Assembly: GCF_007991755.1 (NCBI RefSeq)
Contig: NZ_BJYY01000018.1
Location: 62,001 to 126,000 of the forward strand
Source of the DNA: Cellulomonas aerilata
GTDB lineage: Bacteria; Actinomycetota; Actinomycetes; Actinomycetales; Cellulomonadaceae
Direction of reading: 5' to 3'
DNA: 64,000 nt
This document shows positions 8,146 through 16,022 of this stretch, piece after piece. Positions within the stretch are counted from its first letter, which is position 1. Each line of letters begins with the position of its first letter. The translations under genes and the position numbers were made by a program. The notes below the pieces were generated by a model. The model was not told the origin of the DNA. It saw only the letters and a program-made list of their open reading frames with translations, and did not search any database.

Positions 8146-8787
8146 GTGTACATTTTTACAACGCGATCCTATGTTGAAAGCATTACTCCCGCTATCGTTA
8201 TCGCTGGGTCAGCGCTTGTGTTCACGGTTGCCTCGTTTTGGTGGCTCAACGCGCGTCGGGGTCGTCTCACGATGACAGAGGTCCGCATCTTTTCTGCATA
8301 CATCCGCAGCGACCTCTCACTGTTGCGCTTACCGATTACGCTGTTCAATACGGGCGCGAGTGCGCTAGTCGTTGTAGACTTGCGCCTCCAGATGCAGAGC
8401 GGTGAGTCGAGGGCCACGCTTGCGACAAGAACCTTCCGGACAACTATCCGACCCGGCTCCGACGACGTGGACGACTTCCCCTACCCGTATGCCGTGGCCG
8501 GCAGATCGGTAGTCACAAGATTCGTCGAGTTCACTGGAGACGCTCGGGTTATGGCTGCGGGTAAGCCTGCAACTATTCAGCTTGAGGCGCTGATTGATCG
8601 TAAGGGATGGCGCGAGATTGGATCGTCGACTGTTCGGCTTGATTGCGTAGCCGACCCTAAGCAGTACATCACCTACTCGAACGATCCCGCACATTGGCGT
8701 GACGGGCAATTATCGCGCGCAAGTCGCGCCCTGGAGGATGTCAGGGCGGAATTAGAGAAACTTCCGAACTCGGCTTCCGGCCGCTGA
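8146..8787 (+). CDS. Single-pass membrane protein of unknown function
   Basis: A 213-residue protein. One hydrophobic segment spans residues ~12-33 (TPAIVIAGSALVFTVASFWW), followed by basic residues, which suggests an N-out, C-in anchor. The rest looks like a beta-sandwich, with the stretch LPITLFNTGASALVVVDLRL resembling the strand pattern in the C-terminal domain of the preceding DUF4062 protein. The start is GTG at 8146, with GAGAGG ~9 bases upstream. It has low GC and probably is co-transcribed with the DUF4062 gene. I do not recognise a family. Confidence 0.6.
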   Translation: MYIFTTRSYVESITPAIVIAGSALVFTVASFWWLNARRGRLTMTEVRIFSAYIRSDLSLLRLPITLFNTGASALVVVDLRLQMQSGESRATLATRTFRTTIRPGSDDVDDFPYPYAVAGRSVVTRFVEFTGDARVMAAGKPATIQLEALIDRKGWREIGSSTVRLDCVADPKQYITYSNDPAHWRDGQLSRASRALEDVRAELEKLPNSASGR

Positions 8788-8897
8788 CCAACGTTCACGA
8801 CCGCGCGTAGGGCTCACTGGAGGGAGGGCTCGTTATCATTCGGCGTTCATGATCCCAACCTCGTGAACTAGCGCCGCATCGATGCACTCATGTTGAG

Positions 8898-9827
8898 CTA
8901 GAGGGTCAGGACGACGACGCCGGCGACTGATGACGGCAAAGTCGCTGTTACTGGCCGACCTGCGAGCAGATCGTGCAAGTAATCGGGCGGCGAGGTCCGC
9001 AAGCCTCTCAGAATGTTCGGGAAGTACGGCTCATACAGATGCCCACGATCGTCGGGCAGGTCTTTGTAGACCTGGTCTGGCGCAACCCGGACATCACCAA
9101 CGTCCACCGAGAGTTGACCGGCTCGAACTTCGATCACCCGCTTGAGCAGGTGTCGCGCAACTGCGTTCGCACCGCGCTGATCCTCATACAGGAACTGCTC
9201 AAGGTCCGCCGGCAAACTCATTCCAGCGAGAAGCGGCGGCCGCGTGTCTTGGTTGGGGTCTCCTAGATACTCGAGAGGAATCGCCTGTCGGATGCTGAAG
9301 TCGACCGGAAGCGCTGCCGCATGTGCCGCGATGATGCCTGGTTGGAGCGATACGGTCGCAGCGTGACAGCGAGCGCAGTCGCCCTCCTCGTGAGCATCGC
9401 ACGCAAATTGCGCTCGAAACGCCTTCGAGCCGAGATACAGGCAATACACCGGTGGCACGCTCAACGCTTCGGCTGCCGAGAGAAGGTCACGCAGCTGCGC
9501 CCCTCCACGGTATCCGTAGTCGATGCGCCAAGGGTCAGCGTGCAAACGTTTCGCCTGAACGAGCATTCCGAAGGCAGTTCCGTCTTGATCGAGCCACCAC
9601 CAGAGCCAGTCTGCGCCAACCGCGCCTTCTTGGACTTGGTTGAACGGTAGGGCCCTCATAGCTGGCCATGCTTGTTCCAGTAGTAGGTCGGTCAGGGTGG
9701 TTTCATGCCAGGCGTGGCCCATCGCGTCGACCCTGGTCACGTGGGTTTCTACCGCTTCGCGAGCACGGACCAGAGCCGCGCGGAAGTCCAGTGCGTCGTC
9801 CATACCGCTTAGATCCATGACCGACAT
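8898..9827 (-). CDS. DUF6615-like protein, possible PD-(D/E)XK nuclease
   Basis: A 309-residue protein resembling the DUF6615 group from memory. The N-terminal region has HETTLTDLLL (residues ~41-50), then FNQVQEGAVGADWLWWW and MLVQAKRL. The order E67, D73, Q91-x-K93 resembles the active site of Mrr/Holliday-type nucleases, as in the other cargo nuclease. A Cys/His cluster at ~150-165 (CDAHEEGDCARCH) could bind zinc. The ATG at 9827 is used; a second ATG at 9818 is possible. It is convergent with the membrane-protein gene. Catalytic activity is inference. Confidence 0.55.
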   Translation of the reverse strand: MSVMDLSGMDDALDFRAALVRAREAVETHVTRVDAMGHAWHETTLTDLLLEQAWPAMRALPFNQVQEGAVGADWLWWWLDQDGTAFGMLVQAKRLHADPWRIDYGYRGGAQLRDLLSAAEALSVPPVYCLYLGSKAFRAQFACDAHEEGDCARCHAATVSLQPGIIAAHAAALPVDFSIRQAIPLEYLGDPNQDTRPPLLAGMSLPADLEQFLYEDQRGANAVARHLLKRVIEVRAGQLSVDVGDVRVAPDQVYKDLPDDRGHLYEPYFPNILRGLRTSPPDYLHDLLAGRPVTATLPSSVAGVVVLTL

Positions 9828-10204
9828 GATGAACTACGCCGCCGATGGATGGGCGCATACGACTCCCTCCGAACGTCCGGCTTAGGCTCCACCCCCAGCG
9901 GGAACGGTCGGCCCCCGAACTGTCGACTTCTGCGCGCCTGTCCGGTCACCGGGCGGCATGCCGTTCTTCTTCGCGCGCAGTTGCTCGCTCGAAGCAGAAC
10001 CCGAGCGGGTAAAGCTGCCGATCCAGAGGAGCCGACGACATGCGGCCGTGCGAGCGCCCTCGGCGGAACACGTTCGCGCCGTGCTACAGGCCCTGATCGT
10101 CGTGCCAGTAAGGCGGGGCGTCCTGGCATGGCGCCCGCCGTGGGGGGCGGATTGTGTGGAGCCGTCGCGTTCCTCCTAGCGTCGATCGCTGACAGGATGA
10201 CGCT
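9828..10204. other. Gap between cargo and HAD gene, nothing recognised
   Basis: 377 bases with divergent genes on either side, so promoters for both the DUF6615-like gene (minus) and the HAD gene (plus) should lie here. I see no clear -35/-10 pair and no additional gene. Confidence 0.4.
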
Positions 10205-10957
10205 GTGCAAGCGACGACGGGACCGGCTCTGCTCCTCTGGGATGTGGACCACACGCTGATCGAGAACGCCGGCGTGAGCAAGGAGAACTACGCCCTTGCC
10301 TTCGAGCTGCTCACCGGGCGGCCGGCGACTCACAAGGCGACTACCGGCGGGCGGACGGACGTGGTCATCATCGAGGACCTGTTGCGGTCCCACGGCATCG
10401 ATCCGAGCGGGTACACGTCTGAGGAGCGGTATGCCGCTCTTGTGGAGGCGGGCCGGCGTAACCGCAGTCGCCTGCAGGAGCGTGGCCACGCGCTGCCGGG
10501 AGCCGCGGAGTGCCTCGTTCGGCTTGCGTCCGAGGCGGGGGTGCGTCAGTCCGTGCTCACTGGCAACGTCGAGCCGAACGCGCGGGTCAAGCTCGGTGCC
10601 TTCGATTTGGATGAGTGGCTCGATTTCTCGGTGGGCGCGTTCGGCGAGGAACACACCGTGCGTTCTCGTCTGGTGCCCGTGGCACAGGCGAAGGCGCGCG
10701 ACGCTTTCGGGTTCGATCCGGCGCGAGACGTCACGATCGTCATCGGTGACACGAAGCTCGACGTGGAGGCGGGCTTGGAGGGCGGCGCTCGAGTGATCGC
10801 CGTGGCGACTGGCGGCTCGTCGTTCGAGGAACTGCGCACCGCCGGTGCTGACGCCGTGCTCGGTGACCTCACCGATGTGGACGCGCTCATCGATGCCGTG
10901 CACGAGTTGATCCACATGGGTGCAACCGGGCCCCGCGCCTATGAGCCAGCTGGCTGA
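10205..10957 (+). CDS. HAD-family hydrolase (phosphatase)
   Basis: A 250-residue soluble HAD phosphatase. Motif I is LLWDVDHTLI (nucleophile D13, acid/base D15), motif II Thr is in VLTGNVEPNA, and motifs III/IV are the C-terminal VIGDTKLDVEAG with preceding Lys/Arg residues. A helical cap lies between motifs I and II. It resembles PGP/Gph-like enzymes; the substrate is unknown. The GTG start at 10205 has AGGA ~9 bases upstream. The last 19 bases overlap the end of the convergent XRE gene. HAD or Nudix hydrolases occur in several AICEs, but their role there is unclear. Confidence 0.8.
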   Translation: MQATTGPALLLWDVDHTLIENAGVSKENYALAFELLTGRPATHKATTGGRTDVVIIEDLLRSHGIDPSGYTSEERYAALVEAGRRNRSRLQERGHALPGAAECLVRLASEAGVRQSVLTGNVEPNARVKLGAFDLDEWLDFSVGAFGEEHTVRSRLVPVAQAKARDAFGFDPARDVTIVIGDTKLDVEAGLEGGARVIAVATGGSSFEELRTAGADAVLGDLTDVDALIDAVHELIHMGATGPRAYEPAG

Positions 10958-11679
10958 TACGACTCCTTCCAGAGTCTGTCGAAGCTGCCGGCATAGGTCG
11001 CGAACAGGTCACCTGCGTCGGACTTCCGCAGGTGCAGGGCCGGCGCGAGATAGCCGTGCAGGCCGTAGACGTGGTGGTTGACAATCATCTGGTCGTCATA
11101 CCGATAGATCGAGTTGTAGAGCGTCGTGTGATGCAGCCTGTACTGGACGCCGGGAGCATTGATCAGGGGTGCGTAATAGGCGTTCGCCATGCGCACTCGG
11201 CCGACGAGCCCGTCGGTCATCTGCTCCTCTTCGCCTCGTAGGTGAATGGCTGGCGCGTCCGGGTCCCCCATGGCGATCCGGACCTGCACGCCGATGCTCG
11301 CCTTGTGCGCGAGAAGAGTCACCGTTTCGGGGTGGTCCTCGACCAGGTGGAGCGCGGCGTACGTCGCGAGGTCGATGGACTGCGTCGCCCCGATCAGGAG
11401 GTCGCGCCACAGCATTTTCGGTACCTGAGCGCGGTGAGCGTAGAAGCCGATCACCTCGCCGTCGCCCGCTCCCTGCTCGGCTCGATCGAGCTCTGGCCAG
11501 AGCCATGACGGCGGAACGCCCAGCAGTTTCGCCGCGCGCGTTGCGGTTGTCCGATGCGGCGTGCGGTCCAGTGTCATCCACCGTTGCGCCGTCTTCGGGT
11601 CGACGCCGATCTCGTCCGCGAACTCGGCGACCGAGAAGCCAGCGGATCGGACCGCGCTGCGGAGCTTGTCGTTGCTCAT
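10939..11679 (-). CDS. XRE regulator with C-terminal DUF5919 (PLD-like) domain
   Basis: A 246-residue putative regulator. The N-terminal ~65 residues form a helix-turn-helix (FSVAEFADEIGVDPKTAQRW). The C-terminal ~170 residues (VIGFYAHRAQVPKMLWRDLL ... VRIAMGDPDAPAI) match the DUF5919 pattern, probably related to the phospholipase-D fold but without a visible HKD catalytic box. The start at 11679 is chosen for the TAGGGGG Shine-Dalgarno; the in-frame extension to 11865 covers the promoter region. It is divergent from the transfer/replication operon, so it probably controls the element. It could act like KorSA or Pra of pSAM2 by analogy only. Confidence 0.75.
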   Translation of the reverse strand: MSNDKLRSAVRSAGFSVAEFADEIGVDPKTAQRWMTLDRTPHRTTATRAAKLLGVPPSWLWPELDRAEQGAGDGEVIGFYAHRAQVPKMLWRDLLIGATQSIDLATYAALHLVEDHPETVTLLAHKASIGVQVRIAMGDPDAPAIHLRGEEEQMTDGLVGRVRMANAYYAPLINAPGVQYRLHHTTLYNSIYRYDDQMIVNHHVYGLHGYLAPALHLRKSDAGDLFATYAGSFDRLWKESYQPAGS

Positions 11680-11836
11680 GCTGCCCCCTAGGACGGTTGG
11701 TCCGCCAGTAGGGACACTTGCACAGGCGGAAACGTCCCCACAAGTCCCGGGTCCGTCGTTCCAAAGTCCCCAGGCTCCGCGGTGGGCTGTGCGAGTGGGG
11801 GTGACCAGCACCCCTCGTCCCACGGAGGAGGCGGTC
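11680..11836. promoter_or_regulatory. Divergent control region of the AICE
   Basis: 157 bases between the XRE gene and the core operon. They hold an inverted repeat TCCGCC/GGCGGA (11701-11706, 11725-11730) and at least four related GTCCC-type motifs: GGGACACTT (inverted, 11711), ACGTCCCC (11732), AAGTCCCG (11742) and AAGTCCCC (11764). The clustering suggests operators for the adjacent regulator. A strong Shine-Dalgarno, GGAGGAG, ends the region. Confidence 0.5.
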
Positions 11837-12277
11837 ATGGCGATCGCGCGGCGGTTCAAGATCACGCACGACGAGGTGTTCCCCTACGGGGCGTACCTCA
11901 TCTCCGAGGTCGGGCCGGTGTTCGACTTCGAGAAGTCGACCAAGGACACCAAGGTCCAGCAGGTCGACAAGGACACCGGCCTGCTGCTGTGGTCCGTCGA
12001 CGTCCTGGACGCCGACCCGGACGCGGGCCGCAAGTCCCGCACTGTCTCGGTGAAGATCGCGGCGAAGCACCAGCCCGTCCCGCCGCCCCCGGATCCGGCT
12101 TCGCCGTTCCGGCTGGTGGTGTTCGAGGGGCTCTCGGCGCTGCCGTACATCGAGGAATCGGGCAACTTCTCCCGGATTGCGTGGTCGTTCAAGGCCGACG
12201 ACCTGACCGCCCCCGCACGCGCTCCCCGCTCGGTGTCCGCACCGGCCGCGACGCCCGGAGACGGGAAGGCGGCCTAA
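11837..12277 (+). CDS. Conserved AICE core protein (replication/transfer-associated)
   Basis: A 146-residue protein of a family found at this position in Streptomyces and related AICEs, sometimes named plasmid replication, integration and excision activator. Features are an N-terminus ARRFKITHDEVFPYGAYLIS, then LWSVDVLDADPDAG and KSRTVSVKIAAKHQPVPP, with a Pro/Ala-rich tail. It has no membrane segment. The ATG at 11837 is preceded by GGAGGAG, six bases away. It is the first gene of the coupled core operon. Its biochemical role is not known to me. Confidence 0.7.
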   Translation: MAIARRFKITHDEVFPYGAYLISEVGPVFDFEKSTKDTKVQQVDKDTGLLLWSVDVLDADPDAGRKSRTVSVKIAAKHQPVPPPPDPASPFRLVVFEGLSALPYIEESGNFSRIAWSFKADDLTAPARAPRSVSAPAATPGDGKAA

Positions 12278-12279
12278 CC

Positions 12280-12477
12280 GTGAGCGTCGTGGCGGTGGCC
12301 GTGGTGATCGCCGCGGTCGTGATCCTGCTGCTGCGCACCAACCAGCTGAAGATCGGCTCGGCGGTGGTGTGCATCCTGCTCGGCCTGGTCCTCGGTGCCA
12401 CCCCGGCCGGGCCCGCGATCAACGAGGCCGTCAACGGTGCCGGGGCGTGGCTGTGGGCTCAGGTGACCGAGCTGTGA
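12280..12477 (+). CDS. Small hydrophobic protein (Spd-like)
   Basis: 65 residues: a long hydrophobic helix at ~2-17 (VVAVAVVIAAVVILLL), a short polar turn, and a second hydrophobic stretch at ~25-42. GTG start 2 bases after the preceding stop. Position and size resemble the spread (Spd) proteins of actinomycete conjugative plasmids, which help plasmid movement within the recipient mycelium; that assignment rests on context. Confidence 0.6.
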   Translation: MSVVAVAVVIAAVVILLLRTNQLKIGSAVVCILLGLVLGATPAGPAINEAVNGAGAWLWAQVTEL

Positions 12478-13943
12478 ACCGCATGGGGGGTGACCGCCGC
12501 GACACCGGCCCGGTCCGGCTGAACATCGCCCGCGTCCGCCTTCCCCTGACCGCCGTCGTCGCGGCGTGGGTGGGCCGGCGCCTGGCGGCGGGTGTGTGGT
12601 GGGTGCTTCGCCGCCCGGGAGCCGTCACGGTCGTTGGGCTCGTCCTGGTGGCCCTGTGGGTCACCGTCGCGCACGGGCCGCTGCCGGTGCTCGCTGTGGT
12701 GGCCGTGGCCGGGTCGACGCTGCTGATCTGGTCGCACGTGCACCCCGGCTCGTTCGCGCCTGTGGTGGTGTGGCGCGCCCGGGGACTGTGGCGGGCCGGG
12801 TCGGTGTACCGGTGGGCGTGGCAGCCCGCCATGGTCGCCACCGGCCTAGCCATGCGCGTTGACGGCACCGAGTACCTCCCCCGGATCGTGTCGGTCTCCT
12901 CCACGCAGTCGGTAGACCGGGTGCGGGTGCGGATGCTGCCCGGCCAGACTCAACCGGACTGGGCCACCAACGGCCAACGCCTGGCCCAGACCTTCGGGGC
13001 CGTGGACTGCCGCACCCGCTCCGTTCCCGGCAAGGTGCACGAGCTGGTGCTCTGGTTCCTCACCGCCGACCCCCTCACCCGGCCGGTGGCGCCGTTCGAG
13101 CCGGCCGACCCGCCGGCGTTGAAGGGCCTGCCGGTCGCGAAGGGGGAGGACGGGCAGATCCATCGGGTCCGCCTCCTCGGCGCGCACCTGCTCGTCGTCG
13201 GGGCGACAGGGGCCGGGAAGGGGTCGGTCCTGTGGTCCCTGATCAACGCTCTGTCCGCCGGCATCCGCGACCGGCTGGTCCAGGTGTGGGCGATCGACCC
13301 CAAGGGCGGCATGGAACTCGCCGCCGGCGCAGACATGTTCGCGAGGTTCGTCTACGGCGGCACCCCCGATGGTGGCGACGACACCGCATACGAGGTGCAG
13401 TTCGCCCAGGTCCTCGAAGACGCCGTCACCGTGATGCGTCGCCGCCAAGCCGCCCTGCGCGGCCGGGCCCGCCTGCACACCCCGACCACCGATGAGCCGC
13501 TGATCGTGGTCATCATCGACGAGCTCGCGTCCCTGACGGCGTACATCAACGACCGCGACGCCAAACGACGCATCACCGCCGCCCTGTCCCTGCTGCTGTC
13601 CCAGGGCCGCGCCGTCGGCGTGTCGGTGGTCGGGGCGGTGCAGGACCCACGCAAGGACATCATCTCCATGCGCGACCTGTTCCCCACCCGCATCCTGCTG
13701 CGCGTTACCGAACCCGAGCACGTCGCACTCACCCTCGGCCAGGGGGCACGCGACCGGGGCGCGACCGCCGACCTCATTGACGACGCGACACCCGGTGTTG
13801 CGTACATCGGGCAGGACGGCGTCCCTGAAGCAGCACGGGTGCGGTTCACCCACGTCACTGACGACGACATCACCACCCTCGTGCAGCGGTATGCACCGCG
13901 AGCCGCGGCGTTGCTGCCGGGCGCGATCGCGGCGGTGAGCTGA
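12474..13943 (+). CDS. FtsK/SpoIIIE-family DNA translocase (TraSA-like)
   Basis: The 489-residue conjugation motor expected to move double-stranded element DNA between cells. The N-terminus has two or three membrane segments within residues ~35-90. The ATPase domain has Walker A LLVVGATGAGKGS (~residue 240) and Walker B PLIVVIIDELASL, followed by the FtsK-type LLLSQGRAVGVSVVGAVQDP. The GTG start overlaps the previous stop as GTGA; an ATG three codons later is an alternative. No gamma (KOPS-binding) domain of chromosomal FtsK is visible, as usual for TraSA/TraB-like proteins. Confidence 0.9.
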   Translation: MNRMGGDRRDTGPVRLNIARVRLPLTAVVAAWVGRRLAAGVWWVLRRPGAVTVVGLVLVALWVTVAHGPLPVLAVVAVAGSTLLIWSHVHPGSFAPVVVWRARGLWRAGSVYRWAWQPAMVATGLAMRVDGTEYLPRIVSVSSTQSVDRVRVRMLPGQTQPDWATNGQRLAQTFGAVDCRTRSVPGKVHELVLWFLTADPLTRPVAPFEPADPPALKGLPVAKGEDGQIHRVRLLGAHLLVVGATGAGKGSVLWSLINALSAGIRDRLVQVWAIDPKGGMELAAGADMFARFVYGGTPDGGDDTAYEVQFAQVLEDAVTVMRRRQAALRGRARLHTPTTDEPLIVVIIDELASLTAYINDRDAKRRITAALSLLLSQGRAVGVSVVGAVQDPRKDIISMRDLFPTRILLRVTEPEHVALTLGQGARDRGATADLIDDATPGVAYIGQDGVPEAARVRFTHVTDDDITTLVQRYAPRAAALLPGAIAAVS

Positions 13944-14260
13944 TGCCCGGGCAGTGGCCGGCGCGGTACGACCGGGTCCACCTCCCGCACGGGTGGATGG
14001 AGAACGGCTCCTGCCTGCAGCGCACGGACTTGCCCTGGATCGTCGACCGCCCCACCGCCACTGAGCGACTGGAGATGGCGACGGTCTGCGGCAGCTGCCC
14101 CGTCCTTGCGCAATGCCGGCTGTTCGCCGTCGGGGCCCGTGTCACGGCCGGCTTCTGGGCCGGAGCGCCACGCGGCGATCAGCTGCTTCAGATCCCTTCG
14201 CAGGCGGACCCAGTGAGCCGGCCGGTGGCGGGCTCGAGCGACGTCGGAGGTGCCGCGTGA
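13943..14260 (+). CDS. WhiB-like iron-sulfur regulator
   Basis: A 105-residue protein with the four cysteines of the WhiB family: C24, C49, C52 and C58 (C-x24-C-x2-C-x5-C), ligands of a [4Fe-4S] cluster. It is followed by AGFWAG, the counterpart of the GxWGG turn that contacts sigma-A. The basic C-terminal tail is weak. ATG overlaps the previous stop by one base, so it is part of the core operon. WhiB-like genes are common on actinobacterial phages and plasmids; here it may tune operon or host transcription. Confidence 0.85.
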   Translation: MPGQWPARYDRVHLPHGWMENGSCLQRTDLPWIVDRPTATERLEMATVCGSCPVLAQCRLFAVGARVTAGFWAGAPRGDQLLQIPSQADPVSRPVAGSSDVGGAA

Positions 14261-15816
14261 CGCGCCTGCCGCTGACCATCACCGACGACATGGTCCATGC
14301 CCTGGCGGTCAAGGAAGGCGTCTGCGTGCGCCCGGTGCTGCGGCGCGTCACCGACGTGACCACCGGCGACACCACCGTGGTCGCGATCCGGTGCGGGTCC
14401 ACCAGGGAGGCCAAGTGCCCCCCGTGCGCGACCCTCGCGCGCCGGCTGCGAATGACCCAATGCGTCGAGGGGTGGCATCGCGACGACGAACCAGACGCAC
14501 CCGCACCGGTGACGACCGAAGGCGACGACGACGTCGAGCAGGTCGACGTGCCGGCCGCCGGCGACGGTGCCGGTGAGCGTCGGGTGCGGTCGACCCGGCG
14601 GAGAATGGACGCCCCGGACCTGCCGCGGGTGCCGGTCGAGGCACGCACGATCGGCCGGACGTTCACCGCTCCCAGCGGGGTCACCTACCGGCCGTCGATG
14701 TTCGTCACCTTGACTCTGCCGTCCTACGGCAAGGTCATCCCCGGCCGCGGTGTCCCGGTTGACCCGGCCAGGTACGACTACCGGCGCGCCGCCTTGGACG
14801 CCCTGCACTTCTCCAAGCTTGTGGACCGGTGGGTGCAGAACCTGCGCCGCGGCGCCGGCTACCAGGTCCAACACTTCGCCGCGGTCGAGCCCCAACGGCG
14901 CCTGGCACCTCACCTGCACACCGCCCTCCGTGGAGCGATCCCGCGGACCACTATCCGGGCCGTCACCCGGGGCACCTATCACCAGCTGTGGTGGCCACCC
15001 TTCAGCGACGACGACGTCGTCTACGACCGCCGGCACCCGGTGTGGGAACCGGAGACGGCCTTGTACGTCGACCCGGACACCGGGCTGCCGCTGCCATCCT
15101 GGGCGCACGCGCTCGACGAGCTCGACGCCGACCGCGACGCGAGGCCGGCGCACGTGATGCGGTTCGGCACCCAGGTCGACATCAAGGGCATCGACGGCGC
15201 CAGCCCCGACGCCGACCGGGCGGTGCGATATCTGACGAAGTACCTCACCAAGGCGGTCACCGACACCTACACCGACCCCGAGGGCGAGCACGTCGACGTC
15301 GCCTACGAGGCACACATCGACCGGCTGCACGCGCAGCTGCGCTACTTGCCCTGCTCCCCGGACTGCGCCAACTGGTTGCGGTACGGCGTCCAACCCCAGA
15401 ACCCTGGTCCTGGACTCGTCGCTGGCCACTGCCCGTCCAAGGCGCACGACCGCGAACACCTCGGCCTCGGGGGCCGGCGCGTTCTTGTCTCACGCAAGTG
15501 GTCCGGCAAGACCCTGACCGAGCACCGTGCAGACCGCGCCACCGTCGTCCGCCAGGTCCTGGAAGCGGCAGGCATCGCCGCTCTGGAAGCCGGCCGGCTC
15601 TCGGCGGAGGTGCTCGACCACGACGGAAAGCCCCGATTCGTGTGGGAGGACTTGCCGGTCGGTGGTCGTGACTGGGCCACGGTCGTCGCCGGCAGCGTGA
15701 TGGAACGCCGCCGGTGGCGTGAGCAGTACGAAGAGGCGAAGCGGGCCAGCGACGACGAGGGACCGCCTGTGGACAACCGTTCGGCAACCACCACTGCCGC
15801 GACGCACGCGGCATGA
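14257..15816 (+). CDS. repSA: Replication initiator, RepSA-like HUH protein
   Basis: A 519-residue rolling-circle replication initiator of the pSAM2 RepSA type. Motif 1 is FVTLTLPSYG (residues ~149-158), the metal-binding HUH motif is HLH (219-221), and the catalytic region is YLTKY (Y325, K328, Y329). An N-terminal Cys-rich part (RCGSTREAKCPPC) may bind zinc. The GTG overlaps the WhiB stop as GTGA. It should nick at a double-strand origin to replicate the excised circle; the origin was not located. Confidence 0.85.
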   Translation: MTRLPLTITDDMVHALAVKEGVCVRPVLRRVTDVTTGDTTVVAIRCGSTREAKCPPCATLARRLRMTQCVEGWHRDDEPDAPAPVTTEGDDDVEQVDVPAAGDGAGERRVRSTRRRMDAPDLPRVPVEARTIGRTFTAPSGVTYRPSMFVTLTLPSYGKVIPGRGVPVDPARYDYRRAALDALHFSKLVDRWVQNLRRGAGYQVQHFAAVEPQRRLAPHLHTALRGAIPRTTIRAVTRGTYHQLWWPPFSDDDVVYDRRHPVWEPETALYVDPDTGLPLPSWAHALDELDADRDARPAHVMRFGTQVDIKGIDGASPDADRAVRYLTKYLTKAVTDTYTDPEGEHVDVAYEAHIDRLHAQLRYLPCSPDCANWLRYGVQPQNPGPGLVAGHCPSKAHDREHLGLGGRRVLVSRKWSGKTLTEHRADRATVVRQVLEAAGIAALEAGRLSAEVLDHDGKPRFVWEDLPVGGRDWATVVAGSVMERRRWREQYEEAKRASDDEGPPVDNRSATTTAATHAA

Positions 15817-16022
15817 CCAAGGCGGACGACATGGACGATCACGAGCTGATGACCACGGACGAAGTGGCCGAGTACTTCCGCGTCAACCCCTCGACGGTCC
15901 GCCGATGGAGGCTTGACGGGGTCGGGCCTCGGTTCGTGAAGATCGGCAGCGTGTACCGCTACCCGCGCCAGCTGCTCGACCTCTGGGTCTCGGCGCGGGT
16001 GGCCCAGAGCGAGGCGTCGTGA
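15813..16022 (+). CDS. xis: Excisionase (Xis), MerR-like helix-turn-helix
   Basis: 69 residues; core MTTDEVAEYFRVNPSTVRRW followed by the wing KIGSVYRYP is the winged helix of small excisionases/AlpA-like proteins. ATG overlaps the repSA stop (ATGA) and its own stop overlaps the integrase GTG, so the three are coupled. Expected role: bends attL/attR DNA to favour excision by the integrase. Confidence 0.85.
   Translation: MTKADDMDDHELMTTDEVAEYFRVNPSTVRRWRLDGVGPRFVKIGSVYRYPRQLLDLWVSARVAQSEAS

Noticed and set aside
5226-9827. Insertion sequence or transposase in the cargo
   Set aside because: No DDE or HUH transposase frame and no terminal inverted repeats with target duplications were seen.
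9809-10915. 368-codon minus-strand frame over the HAD gene
   Set aside because: The plus-strand HAD protein has all its catalytic motifs; the antisense product has none.
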